Positions 17,511 to 26,880 of a stretch of DNA of 64,000 nt are shown here, piece after piece. Source of the DNA: Phyllobacterium trifolii (lineage in GTDB: Bacteria > Pseudomonadota > Alphaproteobacteria > Rhizobiales > Rhizobiaceae). The stretch is taken from assembly GCF_014192095.1 (NCBI RefSeq), contig NZ_JACHXN010000009.1:172203-236202 (forward strand), in the 5' to 3' direction. The position numbers and the translations under genes are program-made. Within the stretch, counting starts at the first letter, position 1. Each line of letters starts with the position of its first letter. Below the pieces are notes generated by a model. It had not been told where the DNA came from and ran no database searches. It was given only the letters and a program-made list of their open reading frames with translations.

Positions 17511-20198
17511 ATGAGCGTTCGAAATCTGGAACACGCCTTTCACCCGAAATCCGTTGCGCTCATCGGTGCGTCGGACAAAGTAGGATCAGTTGGCAGCATC
17601 GTCATGCGCAACATTGTGAGCGGTGGCTTCGAAGGCGAAATCTGGACAGTCAATCCAAAGCACCAAATGGTCGATGGTCGGACTTGCTATCACAAAGTGG
17701 AAGACATTCCGGGCGTCCCGGATTTGGCCATAATTGTCACGCCCCCACGGTCGGTCCCTGGTCTCATCCGCGATTTGGGGGAAAAGGGTACCCGCGCGGC
17801 CGTCGTCATTACCGCCGGCCTCAATGGCGTGAACGGACTGCGGCAGGAAATGCTCGATGCTGCGAAGCCCTTTCTTTTACGCATCATCGGGCCCAATACA
17901 GTAGGTCTGCTGCTCCCGCCAATCAAACTAAATGCCAGTTTCGCCCACATGAGTGCGCAGCCCGGTAAGATTGCGCTGCTGTCGCAATCGGGCGCGATCG
18001 CAACGTCGCTTGTCGATTGGGCTGCCGACAATCAGATCGGCTTTTCCCAAATCGTGTCGCTTGGAGACATGGCGGATGTTGACGTCGCCGATTGCCTCGA
18101 CTTGCTGGCGGGCGATGCCGGGACCAAGGCGATCGTCATGTATCTGGAATCGATTCCGCATCCGCGCAAATTCATGTCCGCCGCCCGGGCCGCTGCCCGC
18201 CTCAAACCCGTCATTGCCATCAAGCCGGGACGGCACAGCCAGGCCGCGAAGGCCGCCGCAACACATACGGGTGCATTGTCGGGCGCCGACCGGGTGGTCG
18301 ACGCCGCGTTGCGGCGAGCCGGGGTGTTGCGCGTTGGCGGTCTAGCAGAACTGTTCGACGCCACGGAAACCCTGTCAAGATTTGCGGTGCTGGAGCGGGT
18401 GCGGGTGGGTATCGTCACCAATGGTGGCGGCGCGGGCGTTCTCGCGGTCGACCAGTTAATGGACAACAAGGGCGAGCTGGCAGAGCTTTCGGCGATCACA
18501 CTGGAGCGCCTTGATCAGTGTCTGCCGCAAAATTGGTCACATGCCAATCCGGTGGACATCGTCGGAGACGCGCCGCCCGAACGGTTCAAGGCTGCGGTAG
18601 AGGCTGTTGCTGCCGATTCCGGGACCGATGCCATTTTGGTGCTCAATTGTCCGACCGGACTGGCGTCGCCCATTGCCGCCGCCACCGCTGTTGCTTCGTT
18701 GGCAAGTTCCGGAATGATTGCCGGCAAACCCGTTTTTGCCTGCTGGCTCGGTGAGCGTGTGGCCCGTGAAGGTCGCCGTGTGCTCGTCGACGCCGGGATC
18801 GCAAGCTACGAAACGCCGGCGGCAGCTGCCAATGCGATATCCTATCTTTCCGACTGGTCACATGCACAACAGGCGTTGATGCGGGTTCCCGACAGTCGGC
18901 ATGATGATAAGCGCTTTGATCGGGAGGCGGTCTACCGTCTCTTTCACCGGGCAGCGGCTGAAGGCCGCCGCATGCTGAGCGAACCGGAAGCCAAGGCGGC
19001 AATTGCAGCGTACGGAATTGCAGTTCCCCGGACTCTTGCGGCGCGGACGGTTGATGAGGTGGAGCATGCTGCCGGCGAATTGCTGTCAGCAGGCGGCAAA
19101 GTTGTCGTGAAACTGCTCTCCAAGTCGCTCACCCACAAATCAGATGTCGGCGGCGTGGTGCTGGACATTGCAACGCCGACAGCGGCGCGTGAGGCGGCGG
19201 TCGCAGTCGGCGCGCGCGTCAAGGCCCTCAGGCCCGATGCAGACGGCGACGGTTTTGCAGTACAACCGATGGTCATGCGCAAAAACGCGCAGGAATTGAT
19301 CCTCGGTATGAGCCACGATCCTGTTTTCGGCCCGGTGATCTTATTCGGAGCCGGCGGCACAGGGGTGGAACTTGTTGATGATACAGCCGTCAGCCTACCG
19401 CCGCTCGATGACGTCCTCGCAGGCGATCTGATCGACAAAACACGCATCGGCCGTCTGCTGGCAGGATTTCGCGACCGCCCGGCCGCGGACAGGGCGAGCA
19501 TAGTCGATGCGATCGGTGCCGTCTCACAGATGATCGTCGATTTTCCATGCCTCATTTCCATGGATATCAATCCGCTTCTCGCCGACGCTGACGGGGTCGT
19601 TGCACTTGATGCCCGGATTGAAATTGATCCGGGTGGATTGAAGCGATCCGGTCCCAATCCCGGTCTCGCCATCCGGCCTTATCCGTCGAATTGGGCGCGA
19701 GACGTGACGCTCGAGGGAACAACGTACCACTTGAGGCCAATTCGACCGGATGATGTGGCTTTGTATCCGCCTTTCCTGTCGAAGGTATCGGCGCACGACC
19801 TTCGCTTGCGCTTTCTTGCTCCGCGCCGGACGTTTTCCGATGATAGTCTTTGTCGTCTCACGCAGCTTGATTATGACCGCGACATGGCTTTCGTGGCCTT
19901 GAACAAACCTAGTGGGGAACTGGCAGGGATAGCTCGACTCAACTCCGATCCGGATCACGAAATCGCAGAATACGCAGTCCTTGTCAGAACCGACTTGCAG
20001 GGGCAGGGCCTTGGTTGGGAATTGCTCCGTCAATTGATCAATTTTGCAAGAGCGGACGGAGTGAAACAGATTGAAGGGCTCATACTCAGTGAGAACAAGA
20101 AGATGCTGACATTGTGCCGAGAATTCGGATTTTCAATTGCACACTATCCGTCAGATCCAGGTCTCATGCTGGCAACGCTCAATCTGAAGCCAGGATGA
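17511..20198 (+). CDS. ADP-forming acyl-CoA synthetase / GNAT acetyltransferase fusion (Pat-like)
   Basis: This 895-residue protein has four parts. A CoA-binding Rossmann domain (about 8-130, V-A-L-I-G-A-S) and a succinyl-CoA-ligase-like region (about 150-450) come first. An ATP-grasp domain (about 480-700) and a C-terminal GNAT domain (about 730-890, with a Q-G-Q-G-L-G-W acetyl-CoA loop) follow. This is the layout of the Pat/YfiQ lysine acetyltransferases that acetylate acetyl-CoA synthetase and other enzymes. I start at the ATG after AAGGAAGTTACGC. It is divergent from the MgtA-type gene and has a perfect FNR/FixK box 55 bp upstream. The same regulator probably controls acetate kinase and phosphoketolase, linking acetyl-group supply to acetylation. 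Whether it acts as ligase, acetyltransferase or both is open. Confidence 0.88.
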   Translation: MSVRNLEHAFHPKSVALIGASDKVGSVGSIVMRNIVSGGFEGEIWTVNPKHQMVDGRTCYHKVEDIPGVPDLAIIVTPPRSVPGLIRDLGEKGTRAAVVITAGLNGVNGLRQEMLDAAKPFLLRIIGPNTVGLLLPPIKLNASFAHMSAQPGKIALLSQSGAIATSLVDWAADNQIGFSQIVSLGDMADVDVADCLDLLAGDAGTKAIVMYLESIPHPRKFMSAARAAARLKPVIAIKPGRHSQAAKAAATHTGALSGADRVVDAALRRAGVLRVGGLAELFDATETLSRFAVLERVRVGIVTNGGGAGVLAVDQLMDNKGELAELSAITLERLDQCLPQNWSHANPVDIVGDAPPERFKAAVEAVAADSGTDAILVLNCPTGLASPIAAATAVASLASSGMIAGKPVFACWLGERVAREGRRVLVDAGIASYETPAAAANAISYLSDWSHAQQALMRVPDSRHDDKRFDREAVYRLFHRAAAEGRRMLSEPEAKAAIAAYGIAVPRTLAARTVDEVEHAAGELLSAGGKVVVKLLSKSLTHKSDVGGVVLDIATPTAAREAAVAVGARVKALRPDADGDGFAVQPMVMRKNAQELILGMSHDPVFGPVILFGAGGTGVELVDDTAVSLPPLDDVLAGDLIDKTRIGRLLAGFRDRPAADRASIVDAIGAVSQMIVDFPCLISMDINPLLADADGVVALDARIEIDPGGLKRSGPNPGLAIRPYPSNWARDVTLEGTTYHLRPIRPDDVALYPPFLSKVSAHDLRLRFLAPRRTFSDDSLCRLTQLDYDRDMAFVALNKPSGELAGIARLNSDPDHEIAEYAVLVRTDLQGQGLGWELLRQLINFARADGVKQIEGLILSENKKMLTLCREFGFSIAHYPSDPGLMLATLNLKPG

Positions 20199-20213
20199 CG
20201 ACACCGTCGACGT

Positions 20214-21032
20214 TCAGCTCGACAAGAATCGACTGAAACTGTCTTCTGCGAGGAGGGAACGGGTGACGCCGCCAAAAACCAATTCCCGTACCCTGCTGTG
20301 GCCGTACGCGCCTGAGACGACAAGTTCCGCACCCATTTGCTTGGCGAAACGAAGAAGGCTTTCACCTTCGTGTCTGTCCTTGATGATCTCGCTTTGTGCG
20401 GTCACCCCATGACGGCGAAGGAATGCGCAAACGTCGTCGATGCTCTCTTGAGTGAGGATGTCCGCGCCCCGGTCGACCGTCACGACCATCACCTCGCTGG
20501 CTTGGCACAACAACGGAAGGGCATCGACAACAGCGCGGCGCGCTTCGCGGGTATCCTTCCAAGCGATCACGGCGGTGTTGGTGAAGATGCGCCTCGCGCC
20601 CTTTGCGGCCACGAGGACGGGCCGACCAGCCTGCAATATGAGATTGCCCAAATTGATGCAGCGCTCGGGGTTACCAAGGGTGAAATCGTCTTCGCACCCC
20701 GTGACGACCAGGTCAGCCAGCCTCGACATTTCAATAATAAGCCGGGTTGGATTGGCAACACCATCGCGCCATTCGCGCGAGACGTTGGTCCCCGCATGGC
20801 TCTCGAACTCGTGACGCATTTTCTTAATGCGCTGTTCAATTTCCTCCCGTTGAAGACGCATTGCCTCACCACCTATCATTGCTTCGGGCTCCGTTATCGG
20901 AAGGACAATATCGGCTGCCGAAAAGCCAACCAGGTGCGAGTTGAAGCGTGTTGCCAAGTCGATGGAAAAATCCATGAGCGGCGCAACCGGGCCGTCGATG
21001 TTGAGATTGACGAGTATGGTTCTGTAGGACAT
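20214..21032 (-). CDS. Universal stress protein, tandem UspA domains
   Basis: A 272-residue protein made of two UspA-like domains (about 1-140 and 150-272). The second carries the nucleotide-binding loop G-A-Y-G-H-S-R-V-R-E-L-V-F-G-G. The start is the ATG after AAAGGTGACAGCG; a GTG three codons upstream is possible. It follows the hypothetical gene at 21078-21467 on the same strand with a 45-base gap, so both probably share the box at 21516. It is one of five Usps in the window and the most diverged of the group with 34394-35230. Usps bind ATP and support survival in stress; the target is unknown. Confidence 0.9.
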   Translation of the reverse strand: MSYRTILVNLNIDGPVAPLMDFSIDLATRFNSHLVGFSAADIVLPITEPEAMIGGEAMRLQREEIEQRIKKMRHEFESHAGTNVSREWRDGVANPTRLIIEMSRLADLVVTGCEDDFTLGNPERCINLGNLILQAGRPVLVAAKGARRIFTNTAVIAWKDTREARRAVVDALPLLCQASEVMVVTVDRGADILTQESIDDVCAFLRRHGVTAQSEIIKDRHEGESLLRFAKQMGAELVVSGAYGHSRVRELVFGGVTRSLLAEDSFSRFLSS

Positions 21033-21077
21033 CGCTGTCACCTTTCAAAAATACGGGTTCTTGCAGCGCCGGATGAC

Positions 21078-21467
21078 CTATGGCTTTTCCACCAAGGTGA
21101 TCCGGTAGGGACGCATGGCGCTGCCATTGCCGATCGAGATGTATTCCCCTTGGACAAAGCGTTCGTCACTCAGATGAAAGGCAAGTTCGTCGTCGGAGAC
21201 GCCTTGTGCGTAGTCGAAATACCATTGGCCGCCTGGTTTCCTTCGCAGCCTGCCAATCAAGTCCTCGCCCTTGGGGCGAAAGCGGCGGACGCGGCACAGG
21301 CTCTGGTTTTCTTTCCATTCCACAGCGTCAAGCTGTCCGTGCTCGTCAAGAGGCACCAGCAAATCATAGCCTTCGTGGGAATCGCCCTCGGGATGACCTT
21401 TCCCGCGTGCGAGCACCAGCCGCACATGACGGAATTTGGAAGTCAGTTCTGTCAATTTGACCATCAT
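21078..21467 (-). CDS. Conserved hypothetical protein, 129 residues
   Basis: This soluble protein of 129 residues begins M-M-V-K-L-T-E-L-T and has alternating charged and beta-type segments, for example H-E-G-Y-D-L-L-V-P-L-D near 35 and R-F-R-P-K-G-E-D near 67. I do not recognise a domain. AAGGAG sits just upstream of two adjacent ATG codons (21467 and 21464); either could be used. It is first in a two-gene unit with the Usp at 20214, with an FNR/FixK-type box 49 bp upstream, so low-oxygen induction is likely. Confidence 0.7.
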   Translation of the reverse strand: MMVKLTELTSKFRHVRLVLARGKGHPEGDSHEGYDLLVPLDEHGQLDAVEWKENQSLCRVRRFRPKGEDLIGRLRRKPGGQWYFDYAQGVSDDELAFHLSDERFVQGEYISIGNGSAMRPYRITLVEKP

Positions 21468-21515
21468 AAATCTCCTTGTTGGTGTGGAATCTATCGAACA
21501 AATTTTCGGCGCGCT

Positions 21516-21529
21516 TTGATCCAGCGCAA
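21516..21529. promoter_or_regulatory. FNR/FixK-type box (CGCAA form) in divergent promoter
   Basis: TTGAT-CCAG-CGCAA, 49 bp upstream of 21467 (reverse) and 69 bp upstream of 21598 (forward). It can serve both the hypothetical/Usp unit and the forward Usp/P-type ATPase unit. Confidence 0.65.
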
Positions 21530-21597
21530 GGAGCCCTGCAATGCTCCGGCCTACGCTCAAGACTTGGACCTATGGTTCTCAAACAAGGATAGCTGCC

Positions 21598-22428
21598 ATG
21601 TCGTGCAGGAGCGTGTTTAGTGTCATCGGGATAGATCAGTGTGACCGCGATATTTTGAATGCCATCCACCTTTGCAAGGAGCAGGACGCACATCTGAGCG
21701 TCCTCATTGTGTCGCTTGCACCTACTCCGATCGGTGGTTATGGGGTTGTGGTTTCCGGAGCATGGTTGCTGGAGCGCGAGGCAGATATTGCTGCGATGAA
21801 GAAGCGCGAAAAGCAAATCATATCGCTTGTCCAGACTGCTGGTCTCAAGGCTGACGTTGACAGTTACTATTGCGAAAGGGAATGGGCGGAGGAAATCATC
21901 GGGCAGCGTGCGCGATTTTCGGACGTCACCATTATCGGTCCAGATCTTCTGCACCAGCCTGCGCTGAAAACGCCTGCATTAACCGGAGCTCTGTTCCATT
22001 CCGGAAGGCCGATCTTGGTAGTGCCGACAGGCGCGCGTGCCACCTTGCGTCCGCACAACGTCATGCTTGCCTGGGACGGGCGGATCGAGGCTGTGCGCGC
22101 GGCGCGTGAAGCCGTCAATGTCATGGCAACCGCCGTGGATGTCCACGTCGCGATAGTCGATAGCGATTCAAACGACGTGTCAGATGGCAGTCCACGAGCA
22201 AACATTGCCGCCTACCTGGCCAGACATGGCATAAAGGTGAAGGTTGATCGGTTGCACACATGCGGCATGTCAGTCGCGGACCTTTTGAAACAGCATGCGA
22301 GCGAAATCTCCGCCGACATGATCGTCATGGGGGCATACGGACACTCGCGCCTGCGCGAGCGGCTCTTTGGGGGCGTAACCAGGACGATGATCGAAACATC
22401 GCCAATCCCCGTTTTCATGATGCGCTGA
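21598..22428 (+). CDS. Universal stress protein, tandem UspA domains
   Basis: A two-domain Usp of 276 residues with the C-terminal nucleotide-binding loop G-A-Y-G-H-S-R-L-R-E-R-L-F-G-G. The start is the ATG following AAGGATAGCTGCC; an upstream in-frame ATG at 21541 overlaps the promoter. It is closely related to the Usps at 27252 and 48786, with the same opening pattern (x-x-x-I-V/I-x-x-D/N-x-x-D) and a shared H-G-I-K-V-x-V-D-R-L near 210. It precedes the P-type ATPase by 22 bases and is probably cotranscribed with it. Confidence 0.9.
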   Translation: MSCRSVFSVIGIDQCDRDILNAIHLCKEQDAHLSVLIVSLAPTPIGGYGVVVSGAWLLEREADIAAMKKREKQIISLVQTAGLKADVDSYYCEREWAEEIIGQRARFSDVTIIGPDLLHQPALKTPALTGALFHSGRPILVVPTGARATLRPHNVMLAWDGRIEAVRAAREAVNVMATAVDVHVAIVDSDSNDVSDGSPRANIAAYLARHGIKVKVDRLHTCGMSVADLLKQHASEISADMIVMGAYGHSRLRERLFGGVTRTMIETSPIPVFMMR

Positions 22429-22450
22429 CAGTTCCCACCGAGGTGACGAG

Positions 22451-25015
22451 ATGAACATGCCGCAACCGATTGCCCGCTCAGCGATAGCTTCGAGCCCAAT
22501 GCATGCGGGGCTGACCAGTGCCGAGGCGAAGCGTCAACTTGAAAAATATGGCCCCAACATTATCCCGGAAGACGCCAGCAGGTCGGTATTGGCTATCGCG
22601 AGAGAAATTTTGACCGAACCGATGTTGTTGCTCCTCGTTGTGGCGGCAACGCTTTATCTCTTGATTGGCGATCTTGCGGAAGGTCTCCTGCTGGCTGGCT
22701 TTGCTGTCCTCACCATCGGGCTCATCTTTTATCAGCAGCAGCGAAGCGAAAACGCGCTTGCCGCGCTACGGATGCTGGGCGCACCCACGGCGCGGGTCAT
22801 CCGCGACGGCAAGGCATGCACCATTGGAGCGAACGAAGTCGTGGCCGGAGACCTGATGCTGCTCGATGAAGGGGAACGTGTTCCAGCCGACGGCATGTTG
22901 ATAAGCAACTCAGGGTTGGTTGTCGATGAATCACTCTTGACGGGAGAGAGTGTTCCCGTTCGCAAGCGTGCAGGCGATGGCGGCCAGTTGGCTGCTGTGC
23001 CTGGAGGCGACGACCAGCCGTTCGTCTATTCCGGAACCCTTGTGGTAAAGGGCCATGGAGCGGCGACTGTGTTGGATACCGGACCACGAACCCGTGCGGG
23101 ACGGATCGGCGTCTCGTTGGCTTCGATCGTCGTGGAAAGGACCCGGCTCCAGATCTCGGTGAACCGTATCGTTCGGCTTTTCGCAGGACTGGCCGCGATC
23201 GTGTGCTGCGCTTTGGTCGTCTTCTACGGTGTCTATCGCGAGGACTGGCTGCAGGGCGTCCTCTCAGGCATCGCGCTTGCCATGGGCATGCTGCCGGAAG
23301 AATTCCCGGTCGTTCTGACAATCTTTCTGGCCATCGGCGCATGGCGGCTGGCACGTATCAAGGTATTGGCCCGCCGGCCCGCCGTCATCGAAACCCTTGG
23401 AGCCGCGACCGTTCTTTGCGTGGACAAGACCGGGACGCTCACCGAAAACCGCATGCGTATCCGGCACCTCGACACCTTGACTGACCAACTCGAAGTTGAG
23501 CCAGACTTACGTGACGTGCCGCACGCCTTCCGACCGCTCGTAAATGCCGCTTGGCTTGCGACTCGGCACGCATCGATCGATCCCATGGACAGGGCGGTTG
23601 CAGGACTGGCATCGCGGGCCGGAGAATATCAAACGATGGATTGGCCCATGGTTCGCGAGTACGGCCTCAAGCCGGAACTGTTGGCAATGTCTATCGCTTG
23701 GAAGGATCCCGCCGGGCATTTTGCGGTCGCCTGCAAGGGCGCACCGGAGGCCATCATCGATCTATGTCATCTCACAGATGAAAAAGCAGCGAGGATCATG
23801 GAACATGTCGAGGCCATGGCCGAAAAGGGCTTGCGTGTCCTCTGCGTCGGCATCGGGACGACCACGCGGGATGATTTGCCTGATTCACAACACGACTTCG
23901 ATTTTACCTTTGCCGGGCTGGTTGGCTTTGAGGATCCTTTGCGGCCAACTGTGCCTGTGGCGGTGAGAGAAGCATTCCGCGCGGGAATCTCGGTCAAAAT
24001 GATCACAGGTGATTATCCTGCAACGGCATTGGCGATCGCCTTTGCTGCCGGCATTGACACTAAAGATGGCGCTGTCACTGGCGACGAACTCGAACGTGCG
24101 GACGATGCAGAGATGAAGCGGCTGGTTTCCTGCGCAAATGTCTTTGCCCGCATCATGCCCGAGCAAAAGCTGCGAATTGTCGAAGCTCTCAAACGCCAGG
24201 GTGAGATCGTTGCCATGACTGGCGATGGCGTTAACGATGCGCCAGCACTCAAGGCGGCACATATCGGCATTGCAATGGGAAAGCGTGGCACAGACGTCGC
24301 CCGCGAAGCGGCGGGGATAGTGCTGCTCGACGAAGATTTTGGAAGCATCGTCAGTGCAGTCAAGATGGGAAGACGCATCTTCGACAATCTGCGAAAGGTG
24401 ATGATTTACATTTCCGCGATCCATGTCCCGATCGCCGGGTTGGCGCTTGTACCGCTGATTGCAGGCATGCCGCCGCTTTTCTTTCCGGCGCATGTGGTGG
24501 TGATCGAGATGATCATCGACCCGATGTGCTCGATTGTCTTTGAACGCACGCCGGCTGAGCGAGATATTATGATGCGGCCGCCGCGGTCAGTCGAAGATCC
24601 GCTTGCAGGCATTCCTCAGATTATCTTTGGCCTTCTCCAGGGCAGCGTGCTCCTCATCGTTTGCCTTGCGCTTTACCATGGACTGTTGTTGCAGGAAGCA
24701 ACGGTCGAAACGGCCCGAACTGCGGCTTTCATTGCCGTAACGGTCGGGAACTTGTCGCTGGCCTTGGTAAACAGCAGCCGCGAGGCGGTCATTGTGCACA
24801 TGTTTGAACGCGGTCGAATGACATTCTGGATCGCCGCGGCGATCGCAGTGTCGGTTGTTTCAATTTGCATTGTCCAACCCAATCTGGCCGGACTATTCGG
24901 ATTCACCAGGCCCGAAATCGGACAGGCCGCGCTCGCAGCAGGTGCCGGACTGGTTGCGGTGTTGCCGTTCGACGTGGTGAAGTTTCTACCTGGTGTCCGA
25001 CAAATTATCGGCTAG
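22451..25015 (+). CDS. Cation-transporting P-type ATPase (P2-like)
   Basis: An ATPase of 854 residues. The N-terminal cation-ATPase domain carries L-T-S-A-E-A-K-R-Q-L-E-K-Y-G near residue 20. An actuator domain with the L-T-G-E-S loop, helix 4 with P-E-E-F-P, phosphorylation site D-K-T-G-T-L-T-E-N and hinge T-G-D-G-V-N-D-A-P follow. The layout is that of P2A/P2-type pumps (Ca2+ or Mn2+ exporters and relatives), distinct from the MgtA-type pump at 14669. The ion cannot be fixed from sequence. It sits directly downstream of a Usp. In mycobacteria a P2-type pump (CtpF) is likewise in the DosR regulon with Usps. Confidence 0.88.
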   Translation: MNMPQPIARSAIASSPMHAGLTSAEAKRQLEKYGPNIIPEDASRSVLAIAREILTEPMLLLLVVAATLYLLIGDLAEGLLLAGFAVLTIGLIFYQQQRSENALAALRMLGAPTARVIRDGKACTIGANEVVAGDLMLLDEGERVPADGMLISNSGLVVDESLLTGESVPVRKRAGDGGQLAAVPGGDDQPFVYSGTLVVKGHGAATVLDTGPRTRAGRIGVSLASIVVERTRLQISVNRIVRLFAGLAAIVCCALVVFYGVYREDWLQGVLSGIALAMGMLPEEFPVVLTIFLAIGAWRLARIKVLARRPAVIETLGAATVLCVDKTGTLTENRMRIRHLDTLTDQLEVEPDLRDVPHAFRPLVNAAWLATRHASIDPMDRAVAGLASRAGEYQTMDWPMVREYGLKPELLAMSIAWKDPAGHFAVACKGAPEAIIDLCHLTDEKAARIMEHVEAMAEKGLRVLCVGIGTTTRDDLPDSQHDFDFTFAGLVGFEDPLRPTVPVAVREAFRAGISVKMITGDYPATALAIAFAAGIDTKDGAVTGDELERADDAEMKRLVSCANVFARIMPEQKLRIVEALKRQGEIVAMTGDGVNDAPALKAAHIGIAMGKRGTDVAREAAGIVLLDEDFGSIVSAVKMGRRIFDNLRKVMIYISAIHVPIAGLALVPLIAGMPPLFFPAHVVVIEMIIDPMCSIVFERTPAERDIMMRPPRSVEDPLAGIPQIIFGLLQGSVLLIVCLALYHGLLLQEATVETARTAAFIAVTVGNLSLALVNSSREAVIVHMFERGRMTFWIAAAIAVSVVSICIVQPNLAGLFGFTRPEIGQAALAAGAGLVAVLPFDVVKFLPGVRQIIG

Positions 25016-25021
25016 GCGGAA

Positions 25022-25042
25022 CATTGGCTGTTGCAGCCGATG
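25022..25042. terminator. Terminator-like hairpin between convergent genes
   Basis: CATTGGCTG (25022-25030), loop TTG, and CAGCCGATG (25034-25042) form a 9-bp stem with one G-T pair. It lies just after the P-type ATPase stop and before the convergent small membrane gene. No strong T-run follows. Confidence 0.45.
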
Positions 25043-25067
25043 ATGGGAAACTTTCTTGTTCGAAACT

Positions 25068-25253
25068 TTACCGTTGGCCTCTGAACCACGACAAGAGCGT
25101 GGGCCAGAAGGCCAATGCTGCGACGCAGATCGTGATCAGGGCCAGCATCACAAACATCTGCAGGACCCCAAAGTTTGTAGCATCGCGCGCCACGAACCAT
25201 CCGGTGATCACCCCGGCGACAATCAACAGCACGCGAACGAACCAGCCAAACAT
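25068..25253 (-). CDS. Small two-helix membrane protein
   Basis: This 61-residue protein consists almost entirely of two hydrophobic helices (about 4-22 and 30-52) with a basic end (W-F-R-G-Q-R). No family recognised. It starts 5 bases after the stop of the flavodoxin-like gene and is probably cotranscribed with it from the box at 25894. Confidence 0.6.
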   Translation of the reverse strand: MFGWFVRVLLIVAGVITGWFVARDATNFGVLQMFVMLALITICVAALAFWPTLLSWFRGQR

Positions 25254-25258
25254 CTGTG

Positions 25259-25816
25259 TTACTCGCCCGCCAAATTGCGTTCTTTGACGAGAGCTCGCAA
25301 GATGTCATCGACAAAGCGCTTGATCTCGGTCCAATTGGTCAGCTCGTGATCGTGTTTTGTGTCAATCGGTCCGCCCTCGGCCGATGCGATGCGCTTGAGC
25401 ATCCAGCGCTTGAAAAAGTCGTACTCCGTATACTTAAGCGCGCCGGCACAGTGCAGGACAAATCGAGGTTTCCATCCCGTCTCATCCGCAAGCCTGACCG
25501 GGTAATCTCTCGCCTCAGTCTTTTCCTCCTCATCAGCACTTGCAATAGAGAGCGACACGGAAATGAAGGCTGACGGCATGTCGTTGAGAACCGTACCCCA
25601 ATCATGGACATAGTGGACAAATGGAGACGGATAGCGACCAATATGAACAGGCGCGCACAGGATCGCGCCATCGCTTGTGCCCGGGTCCGCAAATCCGACC
25701 TGGTTTGCATCGGTCAGCATGACCATGTGGCCTTGCGTCTCCAGGTGGCTGGCAACCGCTTCGGCGATCTTGCGGGTCTGCCCCTCAATCGTGGAATAAA
25801 GCACCAGGAAATTCAT
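25259..25816 (-). CDS. Flavodoxin-domain protein (HemG-like)
   Basis: This 185-residue protein starts with a flavodoxin FMN-phosphate loop (L-V-L-Y-S-T-I-E-G-Q-T at residues 4-14). It resembles the flavodoxin-like protoporphyrinogen oxidase HemG, including the G-A-L-x-Y-x-x-Y-x-F-x-x-x-x-M region near 120-140. A HemG-type, oxygen-independent protoporphyrinogen oxidase would suit heme synthesis at low oxygen for the cbb3 oxidase; other FMN roles are possible. I start at the ATG at 25816, where the flavodoxin fold begins; the longer frame (25894) would run through the FNR/FixK-type box. A perfect box lies 78 bp upstream. Confidence 0.75.
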   Translation of the reverse strand: MNFLVLYSTIEGQTRKIAEAVASHLETQGHMVMLTDANQVGFADPGTSDGAILCAPVHIGRYPSPFVHYVHDWGTVLNDMPSAFISVSLSIASADEEEKTEARDYPVRLADETGWKPRFVLHCAGALKYTEYDFFKRWMLKRIASAEGGPIDTKHDHELTNWTEIKRFVDDILRALVKERNLAGE

Positions 25817-25893
25817 GCCGAGTCCTCCGACGTTGATCATCCGGATTTGTTTTCCGGGTATTGCAAGCCTCGGTGATATACGAGCCGCCCGCA

Positions 25894-25907
25894 TTGATAC
25901 GCATCAA
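25894..25907. promoter_or_regulatory. Perfect FNR/FixK box upstream of flavodoxin-like gene
   Basis: TTGAT-ACGC-ATCAA, an exact consensus match, 78 bp upstream of the start at 25816. On the other side lies the decayed HlyD gene, which may once have shared it. Confidence 0.85.
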
Positions 25908-26094
25908 ACTCGAGTGAAACGTGGTCGGAACATAGCGCTGTCGTTGCGCGGCGTGAAAGAGGTTTGTCGCAATGCCCAGTCGACCGTCTCGCCCGGTTCC
26001 TTGAATGTTTCAGGCTCGGAGCCAACAAAACGCTGGAGTGAACGTTCCACCGCGAAGGACTGTGCTGCTACCGCCGCCATGGCCCCACTGGACG

Positions 26095-26880
26095 GGCCCA
26101 ATCAGCAGGCACAAGGCGCGTACCAACAGGCTCTCGACGAACTTGCAACCAGACCAGAGGTCTTGCGGCGCAAAGCAGACGTCTCGATTCAAGCGGTGGA
26201 GCGATTGCAAATCACCGCCGACGCCGGAAGGGCACGCTCAATGCCGCTGTCGCCAACAAGCAGACCATCGAGACAAAGCTTTCCTCCCTTCTGCCCGCCC
26301 AGAAAACCAGTGCGGAAGCCGCGCTTGCGCAAGCAAAGGTCGAGCTCGACAAGACACTGGTTCGCGCCGGAGTCGCGGGAAAGGTCCAATAGCCCACGCT
26401 TCGGCGCGGCGACGTGGTCAACACGATGGTACGACCGGCGGCAATCCTTGTCCCCGAAGGAGCCGGACGGGCAAGGCTGGTTGCAGGCTTCGGTCAGATC
26501 GAGGCGCAGGTGATGAAAGCAGGCATGATTGCCGAGGCCACGTGTGTCGGAAAGCCTTTTACGCATTGCGGTCGGGCAACTGCGAGCATCGGACCAGCTT
26601 CTCGATGTGGGACAGATCGCGCAAGGAGGCTCGCTTACGATCTTCCTCGAACCGCTTTCCCGGGCCAGCTGAAAGGACTTCCGCCAGGCAGCAGCTGCAT
26701 CGCCGCCACCTATACCACAACCACGATGCGCTTGCAGCGAAGGATATCGGCACGGGGAGATGGGTGTTCCTGCACGTCGTGGACACGATCGCGATCATCC
26801 ACGCGATGGTCCTTCGGATGCAGGCGATAATGCTGCCTGTCCAGACCCTCGTACTGGGCGGCAGTCTCCGGCCGATATCA
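26095..26880 (+). pseudogene. Decayed HlyD-family secretion protein gene
   Basis: Pieces of one membrane-fusion protein can be read in order but in different frames. First is Y-Q-Q-A-L-D-E-L-A-T-R near 26130, then, after a frameshift near 26225, L-N-A-A-V-A-N-K-Q-T-I-E-T-K. This continues to an in-frame TAG at 26390-26392 (G-K-V-Q-stop) and resumes in the same frame as L-R-R-G-D-V-V-N-T-M-V-R-P. Later parts are A-S-D-Q-L-L-D-V-G-Q-I-A near 26590 and L-E-P-L-S-R-A-S-stop. The coiled-coil hairpin and lipoyl-flanking regions are typical of HlyD/EmrA proteins. At least two frameshifts and a stop make it non-functional. The 5' end is lost. Confidence 0.8.

Noticed and set aside
20337..21620. 427-codon forward open frame
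   Set aside because: It lies antisense to the Usp at 20214-21032 and the hypothetical gene at 21078-21467, both of which have family or ribosome-site support. The protein has no family features.
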